Part shown: in pieces, positions 17,069 to 26,242 of the stretch
Position numbering within the stretch: the first letter of the stretch is position 1
How the letters are laid out: each line of letters begins with the position of its first letter
Origin: PCC-6802 sp943367755
GTDB lineage: Bacteria > Cyanobacteriota > Cyanobacteriia > Pseudanabaenales > Pseudanabaenaceae
Assembly: GCA_943367755.1 (NCBI GenBank)
Contig: CALRKB020000021.1
Span: 1 to 64,000 of the forward strand
Length of the DNA stretch: 64,000 bases
Direction of reading: 5' to 3'
Notes under the pieces: generated by a model
Database searches by the model: none
What the model was told of the DNA's origin: nothing
The model's input: only the letters and a program-made list of their open reading frames with translations
Position numbers and translations under genes: made by a program

Positions 17069-18364
17069 ATGACTTCCTTCCCCAATCGACTGAGGTTGGC
17101 CGAGTCCATTTACAGGCACTTACCAGCATTTAAATGGCGCAACTTTCGCCTCTTATTTTGGGGACAACTGCTGTCTATGTCCGGTACGTTCATGACGCAG
17201 CAGTTGACAATTCCCTGGCTGATTTTTGACTTGACGAAATCTGCCTGGCTATTGGGCTTAGCAGGATTTCTGCAATTTTTGCCCACGTTACTGCTGATTC
17301 CCTTCTCCGGCGTATTAGCCGATCGCTGGAGTCGGCGAGATTTGTTGATGCTGGTACAGGTACTGGGGATTAGCATTTCCATCACCCTGACCGTTCTCAC
17401 GTTTGTGGATGCAATTACTTTTGAGTCGCTGTTGGTGCTCAGTACGTTGAACGGTATGTTGAAGGGGCTGGATATGCCTATCCGCCACACGATTGTCACG
17501 GAAACCGTGGATGATCGCGCCGATTGGGGAAATGCGATCGCCCTGAATTCCGTCATGCTGAGTTCGTCTCTATTACTGGGGCCAGCGGTTGGAGGCATCT
17601 TAATTGCCTCTGTTGGAGTCAAATATTGTTTTCTCTACGACAGCCTAACTTACATCGCTGCCATCCTCACAATTGCCGCGATGGATATGAAGCCTCAGTT
17701 GCAAGATGCTACAACTCACGTCAGCGATACCTGGCTGCAATTGCGCGAAGGTCTTCAGTATGTTTCCAGAATGCTGCCAATTCGCGCTATCCTGGTGCTG
17801 CTGGGGTTGCAAAGTCTGGTTGGTATTTCCTATATCGCACTGTTGCCTGTCATTGCCGCTAATGTTTTGCATGGGAATGCCACTACGATGGCAATTCTGA
17901 GCATGGCAGGACCTGTTGGTTCCTTGAGTGCCTGTCTCTATCTCAGTTTGCGGCGAGAAATTTTGGGTTTAGAGCGGCTAATTGCCTTCGCCCAAGCAGC
18001 GATCGGCGTTGGGCTGATTTCTTTTGGTTTATCCCGCGCCATCTGGATTTCGCTGCCCATTCTAGTCTGCGTGGGGGGATTCGGCATTCTGCTAATCGCT
18101 TCTAGCAATACCATTATCCAGACCCTGGTAGAAAACGATAAACGGGGGAGAGTGATGAGTTTCTATGCCCTGGCAATGGTGGGAGTATTGCCCTTCGGCA
18201 ACCTACTGGCAGGGAGTTTGGCACAGATCTTAGGCGCTCCCTTTGCACTGATGGTATGTGGTAGCGTTTGTATTTTGGGTTCGGTGTGGTTCTCTTCGCA
18301 AGTACCGTTGGTAACGCGATGGATCGAGCGAGAACTAAATTTGTCCAAATCAGCAATTGGTTGA
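17069..18364 (+). CDS. MFS transporter (MFS_3-like)
   Basis: A 431-residue membrane protein with about twelve hydrophobic segments. FKWRNFRLLFWGQLLSMSGTF enters helix 1; GVLADRWSRRDLL is motif A after helix 2; NDKRGRVMSFYALAM matches the second-half loop. It belongs to the same MFS_3 group as the protein at 456. It follows the monooxygenase by 85 bp and ends the plus-strand row. Probable exporter; the substrate is unknown. Confidence 0.85.
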   Translation: MTSFPNRLRLAESIYRHLPAFKWRNFRLLFWGQLLSMSGTFMTQQLTIPWLIFDLTKSAWLLGLAGFLQFLPTLLLIPFSGVLADRWSRRDLLMLVQVLGISISITLTVLTFVDAITFESLLVLSTLNGMLKGLDMPIRHTIVTETVDDRADWGNAIALNSVMLSSSLLLGPAVGGILIASVGVKYCFLYDSLTYIAAILTIAAMDMKPQLQDATTHVSDTWLQLREGLQYVSRMLPIRAILVLLGLQSLVGISYIALLPVIAANVLHGNATTMAILSMAGPVGSLSACLYLSLRREILGLERLIAFAQAAIGVGLISFGLSRAIWISLPILVCVGGFGILLIASSNTIIQTLVENDKRGRVMSFYALAMVGVLPFGNLLAGSLAQILGAPFALMVCGSVCILGSVWFSSQVPLVTRWIERELNLSKSAIG

Positions 18365-18390
18365 GTGTGAATCGGTATCGGCATCAAAAC

Positions 18391-18516
18391 ATGGAGTACG
18401 ATCCCCAACTTTGCACCAGTTTCGACCTGGATGAAATGTTTGTTGGATGTAGGTTCTTGAAACCCGATCCGGGCTATTCCTATGCGGCCAGTAGCATGGG
18501 ATGCTCAGATGTTTAA
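18391..18516 (+). CDS. Possible small ORF of 41 codons
   Basis: An ATG at 18391 opens a 41-residue frame (starts MEYDPQLCTSFDLDEMF) that ends at 18516, overlapping the end of the convergent dehydrogenase gene by four bases. No family is recognised and no good Shine-Dalgarno is visible. It may equally be noncoding spacer between convergent genes. Confidence 0.2.
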   Translation: MEYDPQLCTSFDLDEMFVGCRFLKPDPGYSYAASSMGCSDV

Positions 18517-19472
18517 TATCCCGCATGGCGATCGACTACATTGCGTAACGGTTGTCCGGTACGGTAGCGATGCAAATTTTCTAAAAATAGATCTACGGTG
18601 CGCGTGCGGGTGCGCGGGGAACTCCAGGAGATATGAGGCGTGACAAACAAGTTTGGAGCCGACCACAGGGGGCTATCGGGGGGAAGGGGTTCCGTTACAA
18701 AGGCATCGATGCCCGCTCCGGCAATCCAACCTTCGCTGAGCGCGGTAAACAAGGCGGCTTCATCCACCAGCGCTCCCCGCGCAATGTTAATTAAATAGGC
18801 AGAACGCTGCATCGATCGCAGGACATCGGCGTTAATAACATTCTGCGTTTCGGGAGTTAATGGGAGTGCCAGCACGACGAAATCGGCTGCGGGTAGCAGG
18901 TTGTACCACTCGTTCGCGCCCACAACTTTCTCGAAGTACGGATGCGGGGCAGGGTTTTTCCGACTGCCCCAGACGCGCATGCCAAACCCACTGGCGCGTT
19001 GCGCGATCGCTTGTCCAATGCCGCCTGCGCCGAGGATGAGGAGGGTTGCTTCCGACAGTTCCTGCAAAAAGATTCCTTCTTTCCAACGATAGTCCCACTG
19101 GTGTTCTACCTGGAGTTCGTGGAGTTTGCGCAGGTGCTTGGCGCGATCGAGGATAAGGGCAAGCACAAATTCTGCGATCGGAATGGCATGAACGCCCGCA
19201 CCATTCGTGAGAATGAGATCCTGCGCCAGGGAGGTTGGGGTCAGCAGATGATTCACGCCCGCACTGGGCGTGTGCTGCCAGCGGACGGCAGGCGCGGCAT
19301 TGAGGATGCGATCGAGAACCTCCGATCGCAACAGTCCCGCACTGAGATAGACTTCGGCATCGCTAGCATCCCCGTCAAAATTGCCCTCTCGATCTACTCG
19401 GACAATTTGAACGTCGTCTGGCAATCGCGGTTCGAGCGCTTCGGCAAATTCGATTGAGATAATGGCTTTCAT
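18513..19472 (-). CDS. D-isomer-specific 2-hydroxyacid dehydrogenase
   Basis: A 319-residue dehydrogenase. The NAD-binding motif is LILGAGGIGQAIAQRASGFG near residue 145; the catalytic Arg is in LINIARGALVDEAAL, the Glu in AGAGIDAFVTEPLP and the His in VTPHISWSSPRT. The last block is an Ile-Ser variant common in the GhrA/hydroxypyruvate reductase-like group. It overlaps the transporter gene upstream by four bases, so the two are coupled. A sulfolactate-type or other 2-hydroxyacid substrate would suit the island, but nothing in the sequence decides this. Confidence 0.88.
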   Translation of the reverse strand: MKAIISIEFAEALEPRLPDDVQIVRVDREGNFDGDASDAEVYLSAGLLRSEVLDRILNAAPAVRWQHTPSAGVNHLLTPTSLAQDLILTNGAGVHAIPIAEFVLALILDRAKHLRKLHELQVEHQWDYRWKEGIFLQELSEATLLILGAGGIGQAIAQRASGFGMRVWGSRKNPAPHPYFEKVVGANEWYNLLPAADFVVLALPLTPETQNVINADVLRSMQRSAYLINIARGALVDEAALFTALSEGWIAGAGIDAFVTEPLPPDSPLWSAPNLFVTPHISWSSPRTRTRTVDLFLENLHRYRTGQPLRNVVDRHAGY

Positions 19473-20362
19473 AAAACTTCTACTGGTTCGATTTCCTCTG
19501 GTTCGATTTCTACTGGTTCGATGAAGGCTTGTTTGGCAATCAGGCGAATTATGACAAACAGCGACAGGCTCGTGACCACAATGACACTCACCACAGCCGG
19601 ATCGTCAAAGTTCGTACCCGCAACCAGCAGGGCTGCGGCAATGTTGCGCTGAGAAGTACCAACTGCAAGAGTTCGTCTGGTGTCGCTGTCGGGGCCGCCC
19701 AGAAGATATCCCAGCCCAAAGGATACGAGGATGAATGCGGCGATCGCGAGAATTTCCCCAGTTATCACCATATCGACCAAACTATTGAACTGGAGCACCA
19801 GCGATGCGATCAAACCTACAATCAAAGTGGCGCTGGAAATTTTTCGCATCCAGGGTTGCAAAGTAGCCGCGATCGCTTCGTCCTTAGCGCGGATCGCCAA
19901 TCCGATCGCGAGTGGAATCAACATCAACGTCAGCAACGGTTTCGCAACTTGCCAGGGACTGACTTCTACATCCTGGAGCGCAAACGATAAGGCAAACGGC
20001 ATATAAATTGCGGTGAGTCCCATCATCAGCATCATCAGTCCCGCCGCGTAGGCCAGATTGCCGTTTACCAACTGGGCGAGTTTGGGCAATACGGGAGGGC
20101 CGCCAGCCACGGCCAGAATCGTAAACCCAATCCTGACAGGTTCGCTTAAAGGAACGACTTGCAACAGACCGTAGACGAACAATGGCACCAGGATAAAGTT
20201 TGCCAGCAGCGATCGGAGAATCAACCGGACATTGCGGAGGGGTTGCCAGAGTTGTTGCACGGTCAGGCTCAAGCCCGTATCCAGCAGCATGGATAGGATC
20301 AGAATTAGGAATGCCAGTTTATTGAGCAAGCGAAAGTTGATCGCGGCGAGGATTTCATTCAT
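19469..20362 (-). CDS. BASS-family (bile acid:sodium symporter-like) transporter
   Basis: A 297-residue membrane protein with nine to ten hydrophobic segments. It belongs to the SBF/BASS superfamily, with GGPPVLPKLAQLVNGNLAYA around residue 88 and a late TSQRNIAAALLVAG block where the fold crosses over. Family members move organic anions, including sulfonated bile acids and 2-keto acids, with sodium. The C-terminal tail is acidic and made of three repeats of a five-residue unit (EPVEI, EPEEI, EPVEV), encoded by a 15-bp imperfect tandem repeat at about 19478-19523. It overlaps the dehydrogenase by four bases. Confidence 0.82.
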   Translation of the reverse strand: MNEILAAINFRLLNKLAFLILILSMLLDTGLSLTVQQLWQPLRNVRLILRSLLANFILVPLFVYGLLQVVPLSEPVRIGFTILAVAGGPPVLPKLAQLVNGNLAYAAGLMMLMMGLTAIYMPFALSFALQDVEVSPWQVAKPLLTLMLIPLAIGLAIRAKDEAIAATLQPWMRKISSATLIVGLIASLVLQFNSLVDMVITGEILAIAAFILVSFGLGYLLGGPDSDTRRTLAVGTSQRNIAAALLVAGTNFDDPAVVSVIVVTSLSLFVIIRLIAKQAFIEPVEIEPEEIEPVEVL

Positions 20363-20415
20363 GAATTAATACCAATTCTGGGAAACAGTGCCATACATAG
20401 ATTCAGAAATGATGC

Positions 20416-20580
20416 CTATGTATGGATAAAGAAGTAACTGGTTATGACAACGCCAGTTGTAATGATGAAGTACTTGACCATTTGTGGGTCTAGCTTTCGA
20501 GCATAATAGGCACCTGCGTATCCACCAATTGTCGATCCAAGCATGACGAAATCGCGGGTTTCAATGGATTCTGAGCCAAA
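20416..20580 (-). pseudogene. C-terminal remnant of a TauE/SafE-type sulfite exporter
   Basis: On the minus strand, directly after the sulfatase stop codon and in another frame, an open stretch gives RDFVMLGSTIGGYAGAYYAR, then KLDPQMVKY and a hydrophobic end with a stop at 20416-20418. The GGYxGAxxAR-(K/R)L...V block followed by a last membrane helix is the C-terminal signature of the TauE/SafE (TSUP) family. The rest of the gene is missing. TauE-type proteins export sulfite or sulfoacetate in sulfonate degraders, so the remnant fits the island. Confidence 0.62.
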
Positions 20581-20582
20581 AA

Positions 20583-22994
20583 TTAAGCCTTCAAATCCAG
20601 AGTGACTTTTTGCAAGTTGCCCGTAAACGCAAAGGGCGATTTATAATCCTCGACCACGGGCGTTCCCAGATCGCGACCGACATCAAAGGTTTCGTCTAAA
20701 CCCCAACGGTAGGGAACGGTTTTCGCGATGCGACCTTCACCCACGGGTTTGTCGTTGACGAACAATTTCCCCGTGCCCCCGGCACCGGGAGTGCCGCCAT
20801 CGAACGCAAACTCAAACCTGACGTTGGATGCCCCGACTGGAACTTTTTCTGTGGCTTCGATCTCGGTGCGATCGGCTCCTAAGAAGTTATAAGCAAAGGT
20901 AGGCTTGCCATCGTTCAGGAAGAAGCTCCATCCGGCGAAACGTCCTCCCTGAGAGACCAGAACCCCTTCTGCTTTGTCGTTGTCCTTAGGAATCTCAATC
21001 GCAGCGGTGATGCTGAAGGATTTGTTTTTGAGGTCGGGAGCGCTCCCTTCGGGAATGCCCACCGCACCAGGATAGTAGGTGAAGTGAGTCCGTCCTGCCA
21101 CTAAACTGGGGCGACTGCTCACGTCAAAGCGGTTCAGGATGCGATCGTCCAGAGGCAAAACATCGTATTTGCGAGCTTCCGCCAGAAACAGTTGTTTTAA
21201 TTGTTTCAACTTAGCAGGGTTCTGCTCCGCCAGGTTGTTTGCCTCGCTGAAATCTTCCGTAATGTTGTATAACTCCCACGGATCTTGCTCGAAAGTCGTT
21301 GCGGAAACTGCCTCCCAGGGCAAGCGCCCGTGTCGTGCGGCTGCCACCCAACCGCGATCGTAAATGGCTCGGTTGCCAAACATCTCAAAATACTGGGTCG
21401 TACGACGGGATGGGGCATCTGGATTGTCAAAGGTGTAGGCTAGACTGGTACCTTCAATCGGCTGTTGCTTCACGCCGTTCACAATGGTGGGAGGTGTAAC
21501 CCCGGCTGCCTCCAGAATTGTCGGGGCGATATCGATGACATGGTGGAATTGGGTGCGCAGCCCGCCTCGATCCTGGATGCGATCGCCCCAGGCAATTACC
21601 AACGGATCGCGAGTGCCGCCAAAGTGAGAGGCAATTTGCTTAGTCCATTGGAAGGGGGTATTCACGGCCCACGCCCAGGCGGCATGGAAATGGTTGAAGG
21701 TCTTGGGACTGCCCAGGTCGTCCAGGGAGGCAAGCAGTTGCTTGGGATCTTCGGCCAAGCCGTTGAACACTTTTAATTCGTTAACGCTGCCCGTCAAACC
21801 ACCCTCTGCACTGGCTCCATTATCGCCCGCGATGTAGATGACCAGGGTATTGTCCAGTTCTCCCAGTTGGTCGATCGCGTCAATTACCCGTCCGATTTCA
21901 GCATCGGTATGGGCGGTAAAGCCGGCGAATACCTCTGCTTGATGGGCGTAGAGCTTTTGTTCTTCTTTAGAAAGAGAATCCCAGGCTGGTAGTTCTTTGG
22001 GACGCGGCGTCAGTTTGGCACTAGCAGGGATCGCGCCCAGTTGTTTCTGACGGGTAAAGGTTTCCTCGCGCAACTTGTCCCACCCCTGATCGAACTTGCC
22101 TTTATATTTTTCAATCCATTCCTTGGGGGCATGATGGGGTGCGTGGGTAGCTCCCGTTGCTAGATAGGCAAAGAAAGGTTTATCCGGGGCAATGGATTGC
22201 TGGGTGCGAATCCAGCTAATCGCGCGATCCGCGAGATCGGAAGTCAGGTGGTAATCGGGATTGTTACTGGGTTTCTGAATCCGCTTGGTATTCTCCACCA
22301 GGGCAGGACTCCACTGGTTTGTGTCTCCACCGAGAAAGCCATAGAAGTAGTCAAAGCCTAACTGCGTCGGCCAGCGATCGAAGGGGCCGGCAGCGCTGGT
22401 TTCATAATCCGGCGTGTTGTGCCATTTTCCAAAGGCGGCGGTGTTGTAGCCATTTTGCCGCAGCACTTCTGCCACCGTTGCCGCACTCTTGGGCAGAATG
22501 CTGGTATAGCCCGGATAGCCCGATGCCAACTCCTGAACCACACCCGTACTGACGGAGTGATGGTTGCGACCAGTCAACAGGGCGGCGCGTGTAGGCGAAC
22601 AAAGAGCGGTGACGTGGAACTGGTTGTAGCGTAATCCCCGTTCTGCCAAGTGCGTCAGAGCGGGCGTAGCGATCGGACCGCCAAACGTACTGGTTTGTCC
22701 AAAGCCTTCATCGTCCAGCAGAACCAGCAGAACATTGGGAGCCTTGGCTGGAGCCGCGATCGGTTTTGGGAAGTCTGGTTGGGAGTCTTTATAAGTAATG
22801 CCGACTTTGCCCTGAAACTCTGGCTCGGGAACGGGCAACACTTTAGAGGTTGCCGCCAGGGCAGGCAGGGGGAAAAGGCTGGTGATGCTCAGCAAGGCGA
22901 TCGCAGCGAAACGGGCGATTCCTCGCAGGAGAGGTCGCACCAGCGACTGCAAGCTCTTCTCGCGCTGCGATTCCATGAAACGAACTTGGAACAT
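20583..22994 (-). CDS. Exported Cys-type arylsulfatase
   Basis: An 803-residue sulfatase. Residues 24-48 form a hydrophobic signal segment ending PALAA; no twin-arginine motif precedes it, so Sec export is likely. The calcium-binding Asp94-Asp95 (LLDDEGFG) and the modification site C132-SPTR (LCSPTRAALLTGRNHH) are present, so the Cys can become formylglycine. IAGDNGASAEGG holds further metal ligands. The C-terminal 200 residues look like a beta-sandwich (arylsulfatase A/AtsA-type long form). A GAGGAG site precedes the ATG. The gene follows a formylglycine-generating enzyme by ten bases, so substrate and maturase are co-expressed. Confidence 0.93.
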   Translation of the reverse strand: MFQVRFMESQREKSLQSLVRPLLRGIARFAAIALLSITSLFPLPALAATSKVLPVPEPEFQGKVGITYKDSQPDFPKPIAAPAKAPNVLLVLLDDEGFGQTSTFGGPIATPALTHLAERGLRYNQFHVTALCSPTRAALLTGRNHHSVSTGVVQELASGYPGYTSILPKSAATVAEVLRQNGYNTAAFGKWHNTPDYETSAAGPFDRWPTQLGFDYFYGFLGGDTNQWSPALVENTKRIQKPSNNPDYHLTSDLADRAISWIRTQQSIAPDKPFFAYLATGATHAPHHAPKEWIEKYKGKFDQGWDKLREETFTRQKQLGAIPASAKLTPRPKELPAWDSLSKEEQKLYAHQAEVFAGFTAHTDAEIGRVIDAIDQLGELDNTLVIYIAGDNGASAEGGLTGSVNELKVFNGLAEDPKQLLASLDDLGSPKTFNHFHAAWAWAVNTPFQWTKQIASHFGGTRDPLVIAWGDRIQDRGGLRTQFHHVIDIAPTILEAAGVTPPTIVNGVKQQPIEGTSLAYTFDNPDAPSRRTTQYFEMFGNRAIYDRGWVAAARHGRLPWEAVSATTFEQDPWELYNITEDFSEANNLAEQNPAKLKQLKQLFLAEARKYDVLPLDDRILNRFDVSSRPSLVAGRTHFTYYPGAVGIPEGSAPDLKNKSFSITAAIEIPKDNDKAEGVLVSQGGRFAGWSFFLNDGKPTFAYNFLGADRTEIEATEKVPVGASNVRFEFAFDGGTPGAGGTGKLFVNDKPVGEGRIAKTVPYRWGLDETFDVGRDLGTPVVEDYKSPFAFTGNLQKVTLDLKA

Positions 22995-23004
22995 GATAGA
23001 CTCC

Positions 23005-24051
23005 TCATGTAAGATTTTTCACAAGACGAAACCCGATATGGGTTGTCCCAGTATCGGGAGATTCGGATTCCCGCGCTGCGGGTCGAAAACGGCTGCAATA
23101 GTTCGGCGCGCAAAGGTAAGAGCCGCCTTTGATGACGTGTAAAGCGACTTCTTCCGGTTTGTGCGGATCAAAACTTTCCGATTGTTCTGGCCCCGGTGGA
23201 TCGATCTGGCGGGATTTACTGTCGTGTCCGACGCGATACCAATCGGCAGTCCATTCCCAGATATTGCCGGTCATGTCGTAGAGGCCGTAACCGTTGGGCG
23301 GGAAAGAGCCGGCTGGAGCGACACCAATATAGCCATCGGCTTTGGTATTAAAAAAGGGGAAAAGACCCTGCCAGGTATTGGCCTTTTCCGCAGCATACTG
23401 CTCTCCCCAGGTATAAGTCGCTCCTTCTAATCCTCCCCGCGCCGCATATTCCCACTGGGCTTCGGTGGGTAAAGATTTGCCCGCCCACTGCGCGTAAGCA
23501 ACGGCATCGGCGTAGGCAATGTGAACTGCGGGGTAGTTCTCCTTCCCTGCGATCGCACTATCCGGCCCCAAGGGATGCTGCCAGTTGGCACCCGTCGTCC
23601 AGTGCCACCAACTGAGCATGGGAACGGATTTCGCTCCGTGTTCTGCCATCCGAAATACCAGAGAACCGGGCGATCGCTCCTCGTCCGGTAAGTCGGGAAA
23701 CTGTGCTTTAGAAAGGGGACGTTCGGCGATGGTTTGATAGCCTGTGGCTTTTACGAACTCCGCAAATTGGGCATTGGTTACTTCGGTGTGATCGATGCAA
23801 AAGCGGTTGACAGTCACATCTGCCGCCGATCGCTCTTCCATAAATCTGGGATTGTCGGAGCCGATTTGAAAAGTACCGCTCGGAATCAACACCATGCCAG
23901 GCGGACAAATATCCTCTGCCCATGAGATCGAACTCGAAAAAATCGCACTCAAAAACAGCAGAGCGATCGCCAGAATTAGAGAAGTACTTTTTAATATCTT
24001 GGCACGGGTAGGAGTGTTAAGACTGAGAGCATTTCGCTCTTTAGATTTCAT
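23005..24051 (-). CDS. Formylglycine-generating enzyme (SUMF1/FGE) with signal peptide
   Basis: A 348-residue FGE-sulfatase domain protein. After an N-terminal hydrophobic signal (residues about 20-44, ending SISWA) comes CPPGMVLIPSGTFQIGSDNP, then PVHIAYADAVAYAQWAGKSL, LPTEAQWEYAARGG and NIWEWTADWY. The C-terminal GGSYLCAPNYCSRFRPAAR keeps the two catalytic copper-binding Cys of FGE. It would oxidise the sulfatase Cys in CSPTR to formylglycine. Bacterial FGEs are usually cytoplasmic, so the signal peptide is unusual and suggests that maturation happens outside the membrane. It stands ten bases before the sulfatase gene. Confidence 0.9.
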   Translation of the reverse strand: MKSKERNALSLNTPTRAKILKSTSLILAIALLFLSAIFSSSISWAEDICPPGMVLIPSGTFQIGSDNPRFMEERSAADVTVNRFCIDHTEVTNAQFAEFVKATGYQTIAERPLSKAQFPDLPDEERSPGSLVFRMAEHGAKSVPMLSWWHWTTGANWQHPLGPDSAIAGKENYPAVHIAYADAVAYAQWAGKSLPTEAQWEYAARGGLEGATYTWGEQYAAEKANTWQGLFPFFNTKADGYIGVAPAGSFPPNGYGLYDMTGNIWEWTADWYRVGHDSKSRQIDPPGPEQSESFDPHKPEEVALHVIKGGSYLCAPNYCSRFRPAARESESPDTGTTHIGFRLVKNLT

Positions 24052-24124
24052 CAGGTTAGCTCGAAGAATTAATTTTAGGCTGGACTACAGAAGATGTAGG
24101 TAGTCCAGCCTGGCACTTTGTAAC

Positions 24125-25087
24125 TCACGAACGCACTGGTTCAGCTTTCTGTTTCTCAGCTTTCTGTTTGAAGACAGTCGGCACTTCTGCACCGAACACC
24201 TCACCGTGAACCACTTCCGATCGGAAACCATCTACCCCAACTGGAATGTCACCTGTGATAGTAGTGCGATAGAGGAGACGTTCGACATCCAGATGATCCA
24301 AATCTTGAGGAGCCAGATGCACGGTAGCGCGGTTGTCCCAGAATGCTATATCACCGTTGTTCCAACGGAAACGGGTAGTGTAGGCAGGCCTGGTAATTTG
24401 TTTAAAGAACAACTCAAGCAGTAGTTTGCTCTCTTGTGGCGACACGTCAACAATGCGAGAGACAAAGCCAGGGTTAACGAACAAGGCACGCTCGCCAGTC
24501 TCAGGATGAACCCTTACAACTGGGTGAATAGAGACAAGTGGATTCACAGCAATGCGCTCGGCGAATTTGTTGTCTTTAGGCTGATAAGGTTCTCCGTTGA
24601 AGCGGTGTTCGGCTTTCAATGTATCGGCTAGCGATCGCAGGGGTGCTGACAGACCTTCATAAGCGGCAACAAGATTGCTCCACTGGGTGTCACCACCGAA
24701 ACTGGGAACGTTAACCGCACGTAAAACTGATGCTGCGGGTGGGTTGATCGCGGCGGTTACGTCTGTGTGCCAGGGGCCACCCGTGCGAAAACCGTACTGC
24801 TTCTCATAAAGCTTACGGTCTACAGGTTTGATCTGCGGAAATCCTGCAACTGGTTCTGGCTCTCCAAGTGGATGGGCGAACGTTACTTCGCCAAAGCGAG
24901 ATGTGAATTCCACCTGAGCCGCATGATCGATGTTCTGACCGCGAAAGAACAAAACTTTCCACTTCAATAGTGCTTTCCGAATTTCTTTGACCTGCTCGTC
25001 GTGCAGAGGACGAGAAAGATCTACGCCACTGATGTCAGCACCGATGAAACCAGCTACCTGTTTGACTTCGATATGCTTGTAACCCAT
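24125..25087 (-). CDS. TauD/TfdA-family dioxygenase (paralogue of 39534)
   Basis: A 320-residue Fe(II)/2-oxoglutarate enzyme. His107 and Asp109 (GPWHTDVTAA) and the distal His in WDNRATVHLAPQDL bind iron; LLYRTTITGD holds the 2-oxoglutarate Arg. VAGFIGADISGVDLSRPL is the N-terminal family mark. The ATG at 25087 has GGAG six bases upstream; a longer frame from 25177 adds thirty unsupported residues. It is on the same strand as the FGE-sulfatase pair, 74 bp ahead. AtsK-type alkyl sulfatases belong to this family, so a sulfate-ester substrate is as likely as taurine. Confidence 0.92.
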   Translation of the reverse strand: MGYKHIEVKQVAGFIGADISGVDLSRPLHDEQVKEIRKALLKWKVLFFRGQNIDHAAQVEFTSRFGEVTFAHPLGEPEPVAGFPQIKPVDRKLYEKQYGFRTGGPWHTDVTAAINPPAASVLRAVNVPSFGGDTQWSNLVAAYEGLSAPLRSLADTLKAEHRFNGEPYQPKDNKFAERIAVNPLVSIHPVVRVHPETGERALFVNPGFVSRIVDVSPQESKLLLELFFKQITRPAYTTRFRWNNGDIAFWDNRATVHLAPQDLDHLDVERLLYRTTITGDIPVGVDGFRSEVVHGEVFGAEVPTVFKQKAEKQKAEPVRS

Positions 25088-25206
25088 GTAGATTCTCCAA
25101 AATTTGATATGTAGGGTTGTATTCACACCCGTCTGATTCCCTTGGAATTTGGCAATCATCTCGAAACTGCATTCCAAAGGAAGGGAGTATTGTACGTTTT
25201 ATCGAT

Positions 25207-25224
25207 CGAATTATCGTAGATTAC
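25207..25224 (+). promoter_or_regulatory. Recurring TTTATCGTA motif (copy 3, one mismatch)
   Basis: The plus strand reads CGAATTATCGTAGATTAC. It lies about 120 bp before the TauD ATG at 25087 and before the plus-strand ORF at 25486. The flanking TTATCGATCGAATTATCG contains a second ATCGAT partial copy. Confidence 0.45.
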
Positions 25225-25485
25225 AAGTAAGTATCACATACCCTTTTTTGCAAAAGCAAGTATAGAAGTTTACAACTACGTTCCTGCTTCCCAATTCCTC
25301 ACAACTAGGAATAGGAATTTAATAACATCCAAATCCCTGTAAGGGCAGGTTTTGCCAAATTCTTCTGACCAAAATCGATCTTCTATGAAGGGTTTACTCC
25401 CTAGGGTTGAGTATGCCATACTATCCAAACAATCTACAGTATCCCGATACAAAAAGTGTAGATTAACAGTATTTAGGAATTTAAA

Positions 25486-25728
25486 ATGACGATTGCAAAC
25501 CATTACTCGCCCTTTTCTTCGATAAATAGTCTTACGGGTCGCCGTTCTGTGAGGTCCCCTCGCCTATGGGGGCCGATCTATCTACCTGTATTGCTATTAA
25601 AACGTCTCTGGTGGCACGGTAAAGCCTACAGCGTAGCCTTTACCGTGCTTCTGTTGCTTTTCCTGAGTTTGGGTTTATTAAGCCTGGAAAAAGCTATCCG
25701 CAAGCAAGTACGATCTTTTACCTCATAA
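25486..25728 (+). CDS. Possible small membrane protein, or structured leader
   Basis: An 80-codon frame with an AGGAA site before the ATG. The product is basic at the N-terminus and has one hydrophobic segment (FTVLLLLFLSLGLLSL, residues about 52-67) before a short basic tail. No family is recognised. Inside it lies a near-perfect hairpin (25614-25648, stem of sixteen pairs with one mismatch; GCACGGTAAAG pairs with CTTTACCGTGC). Such a structure is rare in real coding DNA, so the region could instead be an RNA element before the ssuC operon. I cannot decide. Confidence 0.35.
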   Translation: MTIANHYSPFSSINSLTGRRSVRSPRLWGPIYLPVLLLKRLWWHGKAYSVAFTVLLLLFLSLGLLSLEKAIRKQVRSFTS

Positions 25729-25803
25729 CCCGCACTGGTATAAGTCCAAATAATTTTTAACTGGATATATTTTGACCGCAGTCTTGATTTTTCAAGATCC
25801 TAC

Positions 25804-25854
25804 TGCCATACTAGATCGAATACTACAGTATCTTGATCGGTTTATCGTATTTTG
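25804..25854 (+). promoter_or_regulatory. Candidate ssuCB promoter region with duplicated box and TTTATCGTA motif (copy 4)
   Basis: TGCCATACTA, nine bases, then CTACAGTATC-TTGAT at 25804-25837 repeats a block at 25414-25447 (same two decamers, ten-base spacer). Immediately after comes CGGTTTATCGTATTTTG (25838-25854), a further copy of the recurring motif. The rest of the 514-bp gap up to 26242 shows no gene. Confidence 0.45.
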
Positions 25855-26242
25855 TTCTAACTTACTGGAAGGGCAATCCCACAATGGTTAAAAGCTGTTG
25901 AACTTTTAGAAATTATCTTTAGGCAGACATCAGTGGGGCTTAATTTGGAGTCAGATGCGATCGCGCTCCGTTTTTTGCCAGCATCTGCGTAATGGAGAAA
26001 ATTCGGTAATGACATAGGCTTATCCCCCATTCATTACCTTCTCTTTCTGCCTATCCTCGCCCAGAAACAGCCAGATTTGTGGCGCAATCAGGCTTCCTAA
26101 GCCTACCTCTAGAAAGAAAACTGATTGGAAAAGTTCAAGCAAATATTGTTTGTTCTCTTTGGAGGGATTTTGGGTGAATTAAAAATATCCCAAGCGCCAA
26201 TACCTTGTTCGCGAAAAGCTAATAGTCAATTGATACATTCCT

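Noticed and set aside
19478..19523. 15-bp tandem repeat as a CRISPR or minisatellite
   Set aside because: Only three imperfect units, in frame at the end of the transporter gene; it encodes an acidic tail.
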